From an uncultured Lachnospiraceae bacterium (GTDB lineage Bacteria; Bacillota; Clostridia; Lachnospirales; Lachnospiraceae): a DNA stretch of 64,000 nucleotides. Made by a program: the position numbers and the translations under genes. Position 1 is the first letter of the stretch. Every line of letters starts with the position of its first letter. Below, piece by piece: positions 52,393-60,919 of the stretch. The DNA is taken from contig CAJTTZ010000002.1 of NCBI GenBank assembly GCA_910579505.1, forward strand, positions 1-64,000, read 5' to 3'. The notes beneath the pieces were generated by a model that ran no database searches, had not been told where the DNA came from, and saw nothing but the letters and a program-made list of their open reading frames with translations.

Positions 52393-53651
52393 TGCTGCTC
52401 CCATATTTTTAGCTGTTTCTTCTCATGCTCCATATAATGTTCATTTAATCTGCCATAATATGTTTCGTCCTTGTGGATATACCTTATAATATTGTCTCCG
52501 CCTACCCCCATTTCCTTCAGTTGCATTCCAATCTGCTTAAACCCGTTCTGGCTGCTGATAATATATAATGCGGAAGGATATTGAAAACAGGCCTCTTTGA
52601 CTGACAGCACTGGATGGCCTTCCACCATTTGGCCAATCCACCTAGCATCGTTATCCGCAAATACAATTGTCGCACCTTTATGTAATCCTTGGGCCACCCT
52701 TTGTCCCGTTTGGGAACATCCCAAAACTACAATCTGCTCTCTGTTTTCCGCCGTACTCGCAATATACTCCCAGTCGGTTTTCTTTTCAAACTCATCTGCC
52801 TGGATCCGTATGTTTTCATATGTATCTTTATCCAATGCACGTTCTGCCTCATCCCACCATAGCTGATTCACTGTCAGCCTTTTGCAAACCCACGGTTTAA
52901 ATATTCCCACAAAGTGATACACCACTATTTCCCGCTCAATTCCTTCCAGTTCCTCCGCACTATAGCCAGTCAAGTCTACTTTAGAGATGCTGCCGGAATA
53001 TTCCGTAAAAAAGTCATATTTTAGAGGAAGTGTTTTTATCTTTCCATAGCAAAACTTATTGATAATGTCCTGATCCATATACTTATAGCCCGCACTAATG
53101 GCTTCAATCATCATTTTATCTAGTCCGTCTTCCCGCATTTTTTTTAAATTATAAATCATAAATCCGGCATTCACATAAGTGCGCATATCAGGAATATCCA
53201 GATAGCCTGCATAATCCTCGTACTCGGAGAAGTGACATTGAACACCCATATCCTTTACGCCTGCTGCATAGTATCCTTCTAAATCTGTATTATAAATCTG
53301 GCTCAGATCCTGTGTTACAATCATATCACCGTCAATAAACAGACACCTGTCATCTGAGATCAACCTGCTTATATACAATCTGTAATATGAGGCAATCGGA
53401 ATATATGCTGTCGTTACCGCTGCATTCAGTTTCTTATCATCTATCTCCAGAAATACCACCGATGCCTGTCCGTTTTTCTTCTCAATAGCAGCAATTTTTT
53501 CCCTGCAATCGAAACTAAGTTGTCTTGCACATAATATATATATATTAAACTTTGTATCAACATCTGACGATGACAAAATAGAGGAAATTGTCACCATAGT
53601 TGGTACTATATAGTTTTCATCCGTAGTTAATACAATATTTAAACTATTCAT
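52389..53651 (-). CDS. GT8 family glycosyltransferase with C-terminal Rossmann module
   Basis: A 420-residue protein from ATG 53651 (GAGAGGG upstream). Residues 1-260 are a GT8 retaining transferase: IVLTTDENYIVPTMVTISSILSS, SYYRLYISRLI, the metal-binding DGD in CLFIDGDMIVTQDL, DQDIINKFCYGKIKTLPLKYDF, and a VVYHFVGIFKPW His motif. Residues 300-400 are the cluster's module (QIVVLGCSQTGQRVAQGL, IVFADNDARWIGQMVEGHPVLSV). GT8 members use UDP-galactose or UDP-glucose. Fusion to the module is at the C terminus here. Confidence 0.87.
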   Translation of the reverse strand: MNSLNIVLTTDENYIVPTMVTISSILSSSDVDTKFNIYILCARQLSFDCREKIAAIEKKNGQASVVFLEIDDKKLNAAVTTAYIPIASYYRLYISRLISDDRCLFIDGDMIVTQDLSQIYNTDLEGYYAAGVKDMGVQCHFSEYEDYAGYLDIPDMRTYVNAGFMIYNLKKMREDGLDKMMIEAISAGYKYMDQDIINKFCYGKIKTLPLKYDFFTEYSGSISKVDLTGYSAEELEGIEREIVVYHFVGIFKPWVCKRLTVNQLWWDEAERALDKDTYENIRIQADEFEKKTDWEYIASTAENREQIVVLGCSQTGQRVAQGLHKGATIVFADNDARWIGQMVEGHPVLSVKEACFQYPSALYIISSQNGFKQIGMQLKEMGVGGDNIIRYIHKDETYYGRLNEHYMEHEKKQLKIWEQQ

Positions 53652-54828
53652 ACTGTAATGCCCTCTCCTCATCCCAATTCTTTAGCAATTTCTCTATTGT
53701 TATGATCGGAACGTCAATTCCCGCCTTAATATCCTGCACGATCTCGCTTGTGTGACCGCACACCGCAACAATAATCAAATCCGAGTCCTCATCAAATTCT
53801 TCCAGCCTCACCACTGGAACTGCCGCTTCAATAAATCCGGCATTTCTGTCGATTGCTCCAACCACGCAAACATTTGTTCCCTGAAGTTTATTTACCAATT
53901 GCGTACCTATATATCCCATTCCATAAACAGCGATTTTTTTAACCCCCTGTCCATATAAATATTCAGACACTGCGCCCTTATGGCATTCTATACACATCCA
54001 TTTATCATACACAAAAAACATCTTTCTGTACTTTTCCAGAATGTCAATATATCTCTTCTGTTCCGATTCAATCAGATTTTCCAACTTCTGAATCTTTGTT
54101 TTGTCCAAAAATGCTGTCGATTTTATGACTTCCAGCATCTCTTTCTCCGAGGCAAGCATTTTTTCGCTATTCCACGAAAGATTACTTCCTTCAATTCGGT
54201 GTTCAAACAGAATTTCCTCATTTAATACAAAATGACGGCCCTGTTCCAGCATACAAATCCAAAGGAACCAGTCATCAACACCATTATTCTTTAAAATATT
54301 ATGTTGCCATAGATCAGGAATCGCGTTTCTTCGTATTAATACTTGTCCGGGTGAAACAATCATATTCCCTACACTGACCATATTCATATAATCAATCGTT
54401 TTCTCAAAGGAGTATGACGCATTATATATCTCCCGCCCGTTCTCCTTCGCCCTGCACACCACGGCGTCCGCCCGACTATCCTCCAATTTCTTCATCTGAC
54501 TAACAAAATAGCTGGCTGAAATCCAGTCATCCTGATCCAAAAACAGCACAAAATCACCTGTGCAGTGTAAAAGGCCAGCTATTCTTGCCCCATGAATGCC
54601 CTTGTTTACATCTGTATTCAGTACAGCAATCTGCATCCTTTTGGAGAAAAAATCGCCTTCTATAACATCTTCTGGATCGTCATTTGATATTATCATTTCA
54701 ACCGCCATATTAGTACCCAGTTTTTCTATACCGGCTTCTATCATTTTTATCAAATTAACTATGTATTTTTGCCCTCGATAAATAGGCACTATGACACTTA
54801 GCCGTTTAACCTCTCCGGCTTTTTCCAT
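53644..54828 (-). CDS. GT2 family glycosyltransferase with C-terminal Rossmann module
   Basis: A 394-residue protein. Residues 8-230 are a GT-A family 2 transferase: LSVIVPIYRGQKYIVNLI, MIISNDDPEDV, NKGIHGARIAGLLHCTGDFVLFLDQDDWI (metal-site DQDD). Residues 265-390 are the cluster's module with its conserved lead (VYDKWMCIECHKGAVSEYL, then KKIAVYGMGYIGTQLVNKL, VVGAIDRNAGF, DLIIVAVCGH). It overlaps the preceding GT2 gene by 31 bases and the GT8 gene by eight, so all three are co-translated. The acceptor and donor are unknown. Confidence 0.87.
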   Translation of the reverse strand: MEKAGEVKRLSVIVPIYRGQKYIVNLIKMIEAGIEKLGTNMAVEMIISNDDPEDVIEGDFFSKRMQIAVLNTDVNKGIHGARIAGLLHCTGDFVLFLDQDDWISASYFVSQMKKLEDSRADAVVCRAKENGREIYNASYSFEKTIDYMNMVSVGNMIVSPGQVLIRRNAIPDLWQHNILKNNGVDDWFLWICMLEQGRHFVLNEEILFEHRIEGSNLSWNSEKMLASEKEMLEVIKSTAFLDKTKIQKLENLIESEQKRYIDILEKYRKMFFVYDKWMCIECHKGAVSEYLYGQGVKKIAVYGMGYIGTQLVNKLQGTNVCVVGAIDRNAGFIEAAVPVVRLEEFDEDSDLIIVAVCGHTSEIVQDIKAGIDVPIITIEKLLKNWDEERALQYE

Positions 54829-55976
54829 ACTATTTTCCCCCGATCCACTCCCATATTAAATAGATCCTTCTGAATCACTTGTGCGACTTCATCATTTTCA
54901 ATCGCAATCACGACATAGTCAAAACATATTTCCCAAAGCAATCTTGGACTACCAATCTTCCCTTTTAAATCAGTATACTTATGATACGCTTTATCTACCC
55001 ATGCCTCTACTCTGGCGTAATTCGTCCTCTCCAGATTCTCCATATATGATCTTCCAACTTTCCCGGCTCCGTATAATACAATCTGACTGCCTGATTTTAC
55101 TAAATCATATGGAAATAAATAAATGGGATCGTCCAGTTTAATATCAAAGACATTCTTTATGGCAGGATACAAAAAATTTTTCACATACTCCTTCAACTGA
55201 GTTTCCATTTGCGTCCAAATCCCCAATTCTTTGTATGCCTTTTCCATATAGTCCATAAAGATCTTAATCTTTTCAAAAGAATTGATGTCAAAATTGTGTA
55301 CCATGGAATTATCGCTTACACAATAGTGATACCACACTTTATTCATAAATACTGCTTTTCTCGCTTTGGCCAGACAAAGATATGAAAGCGCCGCATCCTC
55401 ACCATAAGTTATTCTGCTATCGCCTGTCCGCGCTACTTCATTCCATAAATCCTTTCTAATTATTTTAGTGCATACAGACGGTGTAACGGCTCTTTTGTAT
55501 CTTTCTGCATCATACATCATAGTCGGTATAATTTCTTGCTTTATCTGGGCCTCCTCATATACTCCTTCCGGAATCAAATCATACTCTGTGGTCCTAGTTC
55601 CAAACATATCGTCAATTATCAGGCCGGATGATATTATATCCGGTTCATACATGTCGTAAGCGCTCATCATATGCGAATACATATCCGGCTCTATCCAATC
55701 GTCGCTATCAACAAACGTTATTACCTTCCCCTGTGCCAGACTCACTCCGTAATTCCGTGCTGCCACTGATCCCCTGTTTTCTGTATGATAAGCTTTGACT
55801 CTAGTGTCTCTTCCAGCTAACATCTCACATATTTTCCCTGAATTGTCCGTTGATCCGTCATCCACCAGGATAATTTCCATTTTACTATAATCCTGTAGCA
55901 ACAGACTTTGTACACATCTTTCAATACATTCTTCAGAATTATATATCGGGACTATCACAGATAACACTATGTTCAT
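54798..55976 (-). CDS. GT2 family glycosyltransferase with C-terminal Rossmann module
   Basis: A 392-residue protein from ATG 55976 (GAGAGG upstream); a longer in-frame extension runs into the radical SAM gene. GT2 features: SVIVPIYNSEECIERCVQSLLLQDY, ILVDDGSTDNSGKICE, NRGSVAARNYGVSLAQGKVITFVDSDDWIE, and GEDAALSYLCLAKARKAVFMN. The module occupies about residues 285-385 (QIVLYGAGKVGRSYMENL, VEAWVDKAYHKY, DYVVIAIENDEVAQVI). It is typical of polysaccharide loci and lies in an operon with a second GT2 and a GT8 gene. Confidence 0.88.
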   Translation of the reverse strand: MNIVLSVIVPIYNSEECIERCVQSLLLQDYSKMEIILVDDGSTDNSGKICEMLAGRDTRVKAYHTENRGSVAARNYGVSLAQGKVITFVDSDDWIEPDMYSHMMSAYDMYEPDIISSGLIIDDMFGTRTTEYDLIPEGVYEEAQIKQEIIPTMMYDAERYKRAVTPSVCTKIIRKDLWNEVARTGDSRITYGEDAALSYLCLAKARKAVFMNKVWYHYCVSDNSMVHNFDINSFEKIKIFMDYMEKAYKELGIWTQMETQLKEYVKNFLYPAIKNVFDIKLDDPIYLFPYDLVKSGSQIVLYGAGKVGRSYMENLERTNYARVEAWVDKAYHKYTDLKGKIGSPRLLWEICFDYVVIAIENDEVAQVIQKDLFNMGVDRGKIVWKKPERLNG

Positions 55977-55986
55977 ATCATTCCTC

Positions 55987-57192
55987 TCATTTAAAACTAG
56001 ATATTTTTTGAATTGCAGCCGGTATCGGGTATTTTTGCGCTTCAGCGCCATTACAATGATTGCACATATCAATATACCCTTTTTCAGAATAGCCCTTATC
56101 AAACTCCAAAATTATTTTCTTTTCATTCTCACCTAAGGTATTCAAATCCAAATAATCAGTTTCTCCAACATTTATTTCTAAATTCTCAGAAACACTCCTT
56201 GCCATAACACAGTAATAATATTTATTCCCTCTTATCTCCCTGCAAAGTGTTCCGCACTCATCAAACACTCTTATCAGCTCATCCATATTTCCTTCGCGGT
56301 TCACCGTTTGAAATCCATAATCCAACCACTGCAGCTCCACATTCCCAATCGTAAATGATACTTTTTGTCTTTCTAAATATTCCGTCAATTTCCTGTACTG
56401 TTCCCCAAGCCTTTTCACCGTTCCTGAATAATTAGATATATTGATGAGTACATTATGCTTCCTACATAAATCCAGTATTTCCTCCTTTGGGCAAATCGTT
56501 CCATTTGTCGTAATAGAAAATATCACCATTTGATCCCGATATTTTCCCCCAATATATTCAATTGCTGGTCCTAAATCCTTATATAGAAAGGGCTCGCCTC
56601 CAATTAAAACAAATTCTCTTATCAAATCCACCTTGGAGAAAAAGATATCCGCACTTTCTTTTACCAGTTCCAGACTCATATCCTCTTTCTTCATATCAAC
56701 TGCAAAGCACCCATGCGCACAGTCTTTACATTTTAATGTACATCGCTCAGTCAGGCAGATCTGTGCCAAATCCATATAGAGGATATTATAATAGTAGAGC
56801 GATAGAATCGGAAATACCTCCTGCATAAATTCCTTTTGAACCCAGAAATCTTTTCCTTGTTGTAACCCAGCTTCCAGTATTTGCAGCTCAATAGCCGGTA
56901 TATTTTTTTCATCCGCCGCTATAACAATAATTCCCTTTTTATGTTGTCCCAGATAATCTTGAAATGAAATAACGCCTTTTCCCGCAATACCCTCTAACTG
57001 TTTTCTTTCGTCATTATCTATATATTGCTCGAAACAATGGTATCTATCTAAAATCGCAGCTAAGTTTTCTCCATGAAATCCCGCTCCGAAAATATAAATA
57101 CAATGATTCATCCTGTTAAAAATATCTATGTACTTATCTGCCTGAACGTCAAACTCGTGCCCTTTGTTTCTCCACTTCATTCCCGCCGTCAC
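55987..57192 (-). CDS. Radical SAM protein with N-terminal Rossmann module
   Basis: A 401-residue protein, GTG start at 57192 (AGGAGA five bases upstream; an ATG four codons later is an alternative). The module is at residues 30-130 (CIYIFGAGFHGENLAAIL, QYIDNDERKQLEGIAGKGVISFQDYL). The radical SAM core begins near 148 with the cluster motif CTLKCKDC (CxxxCxxC), then LIGGEPFLYKDL near 195 and FSITTNGTICPKEEIL near 230. Further Cys residues occur near the C terminus (ECGTLC, CNHCNG), fewer than a full SPASM set. It could modify a sugar or a peptide within this glycan pathway. The reaction is unknown. Confidence 0.85.
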   Translation of the reverse strand: MTAGMKWRNKGHEFDVQADKYIDIFNRMNHCIYIFGAGFHGENLAAILDRYHCFEQYIDNDERKQLEGIAGKGVISFQDYLGQHKKGIIVIAADEKNIPAIELQILEAGLQQGKDFWVQKEFMQEVFPILSLYYYNILYMDLAQICLTERCTLKCKDCAHGCFAVDMKKEDMSLELVKESADIFFSKVDLIREFVLIGGEPFLYKDLGPAIEYIGGKYRDQMVIFSITTNGTICPKEEILDLCRKHNVLINISNYSGTVKRLGEQYRKLTEYLERQKVSFTIGNVELQWLDYGFQTVNREGNMDELIRVFDECGTLCREIRGNKYYYCVMARSVSENLEINVGETDYLDLNTLGENEKKIILEFDKGYSEKGYIDMCNHCNGAEAQKYPIPAAIQKISSFK

Positions 57193-57201
57193 TCCCGTCT
57201 C

Positions 57202-58614
57202 CTAATCACTTAAGGATTCTATCAACTCCTCTATGTCATCTATATAATCACATAATCTGCACTTTTCCCGAACAATAAGCATACATTTCCTGCCATACTC
57301 TGATAACTTTAAACGATCCTGATCCAAAAAAGCAATATAATCTGCCATTTTGTCCAAGTCTCCTACATCTGCTATTAAACCGTTAATCCCATTTTCAATA
57401 AAATCTCTGACTCCGCTTACGTCGGTAACAACCGGTACACATCCGCTTGCCATAGCCTCCAGCATGGTTAAACTTGTTCCTTCATATTCGGAGAAATTTA
57501 CGTATACATCCTGATGATCCAGGAAGTTGTATAGTTCTATCCGGGACAGCTTTCCATACATTATAACTTTTGCCTGTAAATGGTTCGCATCCACATACTC
57601 CTTTATCATCGCTTCACATGTGCCATCTCCGACTATATTAAGTCGATAATTTATTTGTTTCTTCTCTAAGGAGTCAATAAATGCAGGTATTAAATCTGCC
57701 CGCTTTTGCTCTCGAACCAGTCTGCATGGATACCCAATCTTTATTGGTATACCGCTAATTCCCTCAAATTTTCTGTCCACATCTCGAATCTTTTCAATAA
57801 ACGGTGTGCGGCAAAGAATTTTCTTCTTCGAAGCAAATTCAAATTGGCCGAGCAGTTTTTCTCTTATTCTACTGCTTATGCATAAATACGCATCCGTACT
57901 TTCATCCCACTCACAAAATTCTCTGTATACAGTATCATTCAGAATACTTGAAACAATCATAGCTTCCCTGGGAAATATCGTTTTAACCGTTGCTGCCGCC
58001 CAAAATAATACCGAATTGCGCACATTAAACAGTACAAACGGTCTCCTTTCCATAAGCAGTCTGATTAGCTCTGCATACACTTGATATTCTTCCCTATGTT
58101 CGGTATGAATTTTTATTATATTTTTCTCCAATTCTTTTATATAAGGCTGGGCAGTATCTTCAATAACAAAAGTCTCCCTTTGTCTGTTGATCAACGACAA
58201 CGCAACAATATGACTCCAATCTTCTGCGCCGCCCCATGAACCACCCAAATTATCAATAATAATCGTTTTATCCCCTCTACATTCCAGCAAAGGCAAATCG
58301 GAGCATACCTGTTCAAGAATCTTCTGACTATGACAAGTAATGATCTGTGCAATAGAAACATTTCGGATCCCTATATTCATTTGAGCAAGCTGTACTGTGA
58401 TATCTTCTCTGGCAGCACACGCAATAAATACACATGAATTATTTACCTTTTGCAAAATATTCGGTTCGTAAATCTTTTTGCCAAAAAATCCTGTCCCCCA
58501 TTTATTTTGATCATTATCAATATATCCCTCAATATCAATAGACAGCCGATTAAAAAATAATGTATACTTTGTCGCAATTTTTCCTGTTCCAAATAAAAAA
58601 AGTTTTTCCTGCAT
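57202..58614 (-). CDS. GT4 family glycosyltransferase with N-terminal Rossmann module
   Basis: A 470-residue protein from ATG 58614 (GGGAGT upstream). Residues 1-100: module KLFLFGTGKIATKYTLFF, IEGYIDNDQNKWGTGFFGKKIYEP, VFIACAAREDI. Residues 115-465: GT-B transferase of family 4 with IIIDNLGGSWGGAEDWSHIVAL, IGYPCRLVREQKRADLIPAFI near 290, LNIVGDGTCEAMIKEYV, VIMYGKLSRIELYNFLDHQDVYVNFSEYEGTSLTMLEAMASGCVPVVTD region and GINGLIADVGDLDKMA. It resembles the gene at 47837 in build but not closely in sequence. Confidence 0.87.
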   Translation of the reverse strand: MQEKLFLFGTGKIATKYTLFFNRLSIDIEGYIDNDQNKWGTGFFGKKIYEPNILQKVNNSCVFIACAAREDITVQLAQMNIGIRNVSIAQIITCHSQKILEQVCSDLPLLECRGDKTIIIDNLGGSWGGAEDWSHIVALSLINRQRETFVIEDTAQPYIKELEKNIIKIHTEHREEYQVYAELIRLLMERRPFVLFNVRNSVLFWAAATVKTIFPREAMIVSSILNDTVYREFCEWDESTDAYLCISSRIREKLLGQFEFASKKKILCRTPFIEKIRDVDRKFEGISGIPIKIGYPCRLVREQKRADLIPAFIDSLEKKQINYRLNIVGDGTCEAMIKEYVDANHLQAKVIMYGKLSRIELYNFLDHQDVYVNFSEYEGTSLTMLEAMASGCVPVVTDVSGVRDFIENGINGLIADVGDLDKMADYIAFLDQDRLKLSEYGRKCMLIVREKCRLCDYIDDIEELIESLSD

Positions 58615-58638
58615 GCCTACTCCCAACACTTAATGTTC

Positions 58639-59355
58639 CTATATAATAAAACTATCATTAATGATTTTCTCAACAAATTCCCTGCAGGACAAGCCTCCAT
58701 ACAGAAATCTTACCAAACTCACTTCATAAAATGTCCTTTTGCCCGCTGAAGCACCTCCTTCTCGATAATTGGTTATCACCTCAGGTATACACTGAAAATT
58801 AATCTTTCCGGTTTTATTAATCCGTAACATTAACTCATAATCTGCAACAATCTTAAATCTTTCCAGATATAAGCCAAAATCTTTATATACATTCCTCGAA
58901 ACAAAACAAGTCGGATGAGGAATCATTGCCTTTAGCAGCTGTTTATGGCTGTCTTTGCAAATATATCGAATCCTATCATGAGACATTACTCTCATATATC
59001 CGTACAAAACCTGATATTCGCCTTCGTTAAACTGCCTTATCATCTTTTCAACAGCATCTTTTTCATAATAGTCGTCGCTATTTATAATCCCGATCAATTG
59101 CCCATGCGACATTTTGATCCCCTTGTTCATGGCATTGTAAATACCCTTATCAGGTTCGCTCACGTACCTCAGTCTGCCTTGAAACATAGGAGCATACTCT
59201 TTAATAATCTCTACCGTACTGTCCGTAGAAGCGCCATCCACAATAATATATTCTATATTTTGATACGTTTGGACAAGTACACTCTCAATCGTATCACGTA
59301 TACTGTTTTCGCTGTTAAAGCATGGCGTTATGATGGAAACCTTTATATTTTTCAT
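58639..59355 (-). CDS. GT2 family glycosyltransferase (WcaA-like)
   Basis: A 238-residue single-domain GT-A transferase: VSIITPCFNSENSIRDTIESVLVQTYQNIEYIIVDG region at the N terminus, ASTDSTVEIIKEY, SEPDKGIYNAMNKGI near 85, GIINSDDYYEKDAVEKM near 108 (metal-site SDD), and DYELMLRINKTGKI near 187. It is typical of LPS/capsule loci. Unlike most transferases here it has no additional Rossmann module, so it is a useful contrast. The next gene downstream (57202) starts 24 bases after its stop. Confidence 0.88.
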   Translation of the reverse strand: MKNIKVSIITPCFNSENSIRDTIESVLVQTYQNIEYIIVDGASTDSTVEIIKEYAPMFQGRLRYVSEPDKGIYNAMNKGIKMSHGQLIGIINSDDYYEKDAVEKMIRQFNEGEYQVLYGYMRVMSHDRIRYICKDSHKQLLKAMIPHPTCFVSRNVYKDFGLYLERFKIVADYELMLRINKTGKINFQCIPEVITNYREGGASAGKRTFYEVSLVRFLYGGLSCREFVEKIINDSFII

Positions 59356-59389
59356 GTTTGCATACCCATTCTTAAGCTTTCTATGATAT

Positions 59390-59866
59390 TCACACTTTAT
59401 ACAATATGTCTTCCAATGAAAAAATAGGGCAGTTTACTTTAGTTGAAAGCATCTCCTGTATTTCGTCAAAAAATGTAATTGCCGTCACTACTATCGCGTC
59501 TACTTCATTTAACTCACTATCTGCGGTTACAATATCAACATCCAAATCTATAAGATCAGTCCGTTTATCAATTCCATATGCAACTGTTACGCCCGTTCCT
59601 CTCAATTCGTTAAATAATGCTTCACCCGCATAACTCATACCGTAGATCGCAATGCTCTTATACCCGTTTGCCTCAAAAAAATCCGACAGGCTCTTACCTT
59701 CCTGCTTGACCTTTATCCACTGGTTCATCATAAGAAATAGTGCAAGGTGCTTGTCTGATACTCCCTGTACTATCTGTATCTTTTCTGCTGTTGCCCTTCT
59801 CGTTATCCCTGCTCCCAAGGCAATACCAGCTAAAGATGAAAGTATTGAAATAATAGTTTTTTTCAT
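59390..59866 (-). CDS. Stand-alone Rossmann module with N-terminal membrane anchor
   Basis: A 158-residue protein from ATG 59866 (GGAGGG upstream; a GTG two codons earlier is possible). Residues 3-25 are one hydrophobic helix (TIISILSSLAGIALGAGITRR). It carries only the module seen on the enzymes: lead MMNQWIKVKQEGKSLSDFF, then YKSIAIYGMSYAGEALFNEL, VAYGIDKRTDLI, VDAIVVTAITFFDEI and CPIFSLEDILYKV. No catalytic domain is present. It could be a membrane docking point or regulatory partner for the module-bearing enzymes (inference). Confidence 0.75.
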   Translation of the reverse strand: MKKTIISILSSLAGIALGAGITRRATAEKIQIVQGVSDKHLALFLMMNQWIKVKQEGKSLSDFFEANGYKSIAIYGMSYAGEALFNELRGTGVTVAYGIDKRTDLIDLDVDIVTADSELNEVDAIVVTAITFFDEIQEMLSTKVNCPIFSLEDILYKV

Positions 59867-59894
59867 TGGCACATCCCTCCGCTAAGCTAACCCT

Positions 59895-60917
59895 TTACTC
59901 TTCCTCATCAAATAATTTATTAATCATATCCCTGTAAAATATAACATTACGAATTTTCAACGCCGATGCCATTTGATACATCTCTTCCCTATATTGGTCT
60001 GATGATATAACTAATATACAGGTTTCACGTTCGCTTATATCCAACTGTGAAATCAATACGACAGGTTTTTCTAAAAATGTTTCTTCCTTCATTTTATGTG
60101 ATACCGCAAAGCATCTGATTGCCGCTTCCATACCATACCATTTCAGTGTCCAGTATAATTCAGAAGCCATCCATCCAGCTCCATAAACTATATACTGTTT
60201 ATCATTCCCTGCCATTTGCGCTAATCTGTTTCTTCCTTGCAGATGCTGTTTCTTTACCAATTCCACACTTAAGACATGCTTAGACATCATAAACTCCAAC
60301 AACCTATAACTGATAAAATAATCTGAATCTCTGTTAAAATGCTGCCTGTCAAAATAGGAATATCTGCCTCCATTTTTTTTCATTAAACTATATAAATCAA
60401 ATATTTCTACACAATTTGCATGCGCAACGTCCGACACAATTTGATTTCTGGCTATAATCTCACTCTCAATCTTTAAATCAATCGTATCAACATCTGTATC
60501 CAAGACTTCTGAAGTGCCTGTTACGCATACAATCTTTTTACATTTTGCGGTTAAGCTCTTTAATAGTGCTGTATACTGTTTGCGGTATGCCTCATATTCT
60601 TTCGAACTTTCACTGCACAATCTGGAAAACCCATGATGTCCTCCATAATGCAGCACTATAAAGTCGTACTCATACTCATCACGCCTAAGAAGCATATCTA
60701 TATAGTCCTCTAAGCGCTTATCATGTATTGAAAAAGACGACGCAAACAGGTCAACCGCATATAAGTTTGTCAGAAGCGCTTCCATGCTCCCTCTTAACTG
60801 CCGTGTGGTAGAATCACCGATCAGTAATCCCCTTCTATGATCTGTATTCGCCTCCGCCCACCATGTATTTGTCCATTCTATTGGTTCCCGTTCCTCTTTT
60901 TTCACTTTTTCACACAA
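59895..60917 (-). CDS. SGNH/GDSL-like protein with C-terminal Rossmann module
   Basis: A 340-residue protein. The apparent start is TTG 60917, with GTG 60905 as an alternative; neither has a strong ribosome site. Residues 28-215 are SGNH-like: LLIGDSTTRQL (block I Ser in GDS), a VLHYGGHHGF segment where block III is expected, VCVTGTSEVL, and the C-terminal DRQHFN catalytic Asp-His pair near 190. The module follows at about 240-335 (KQYIVYGAGWMASELYWTL, VLVISSDQYREEM-like segment). It may be an O-acetyl esterase or acetyltransferase acting on the glycan, which is inference. Confidence 0.75.
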   Translation of the reverse strand: MCEKVKKEEREPIEWTNTWWAEANTDHRRGLLIGDSTTRQLRGSMEALLTNLYAVDLFASSFSIHDKRLEDYIDMLLRRDEYEYDFIVLHYGGHHGFSRLCSESSKEYEAYRKQYTALLKSLTAKCKKIVCVTGTSEVLDTDVDTIDLKIESEIIARNQIVSDVAHANCVEIFDLYSLMKKNGGRYSYFDRQHFNRDSDYFISYRLLEFMMSKHVLSVELVKKQHLQGRNRLAQMAGNDKQYIVYGAGWMASELYWTLKWYGMEAAIRCFAVSHKMKEETFLEKPVVLISQLDISERETCILVISSDQYREEMYQMASALKIRNVIFYRDMINKLFDEEE

Positions 60918-60919
60918 TC

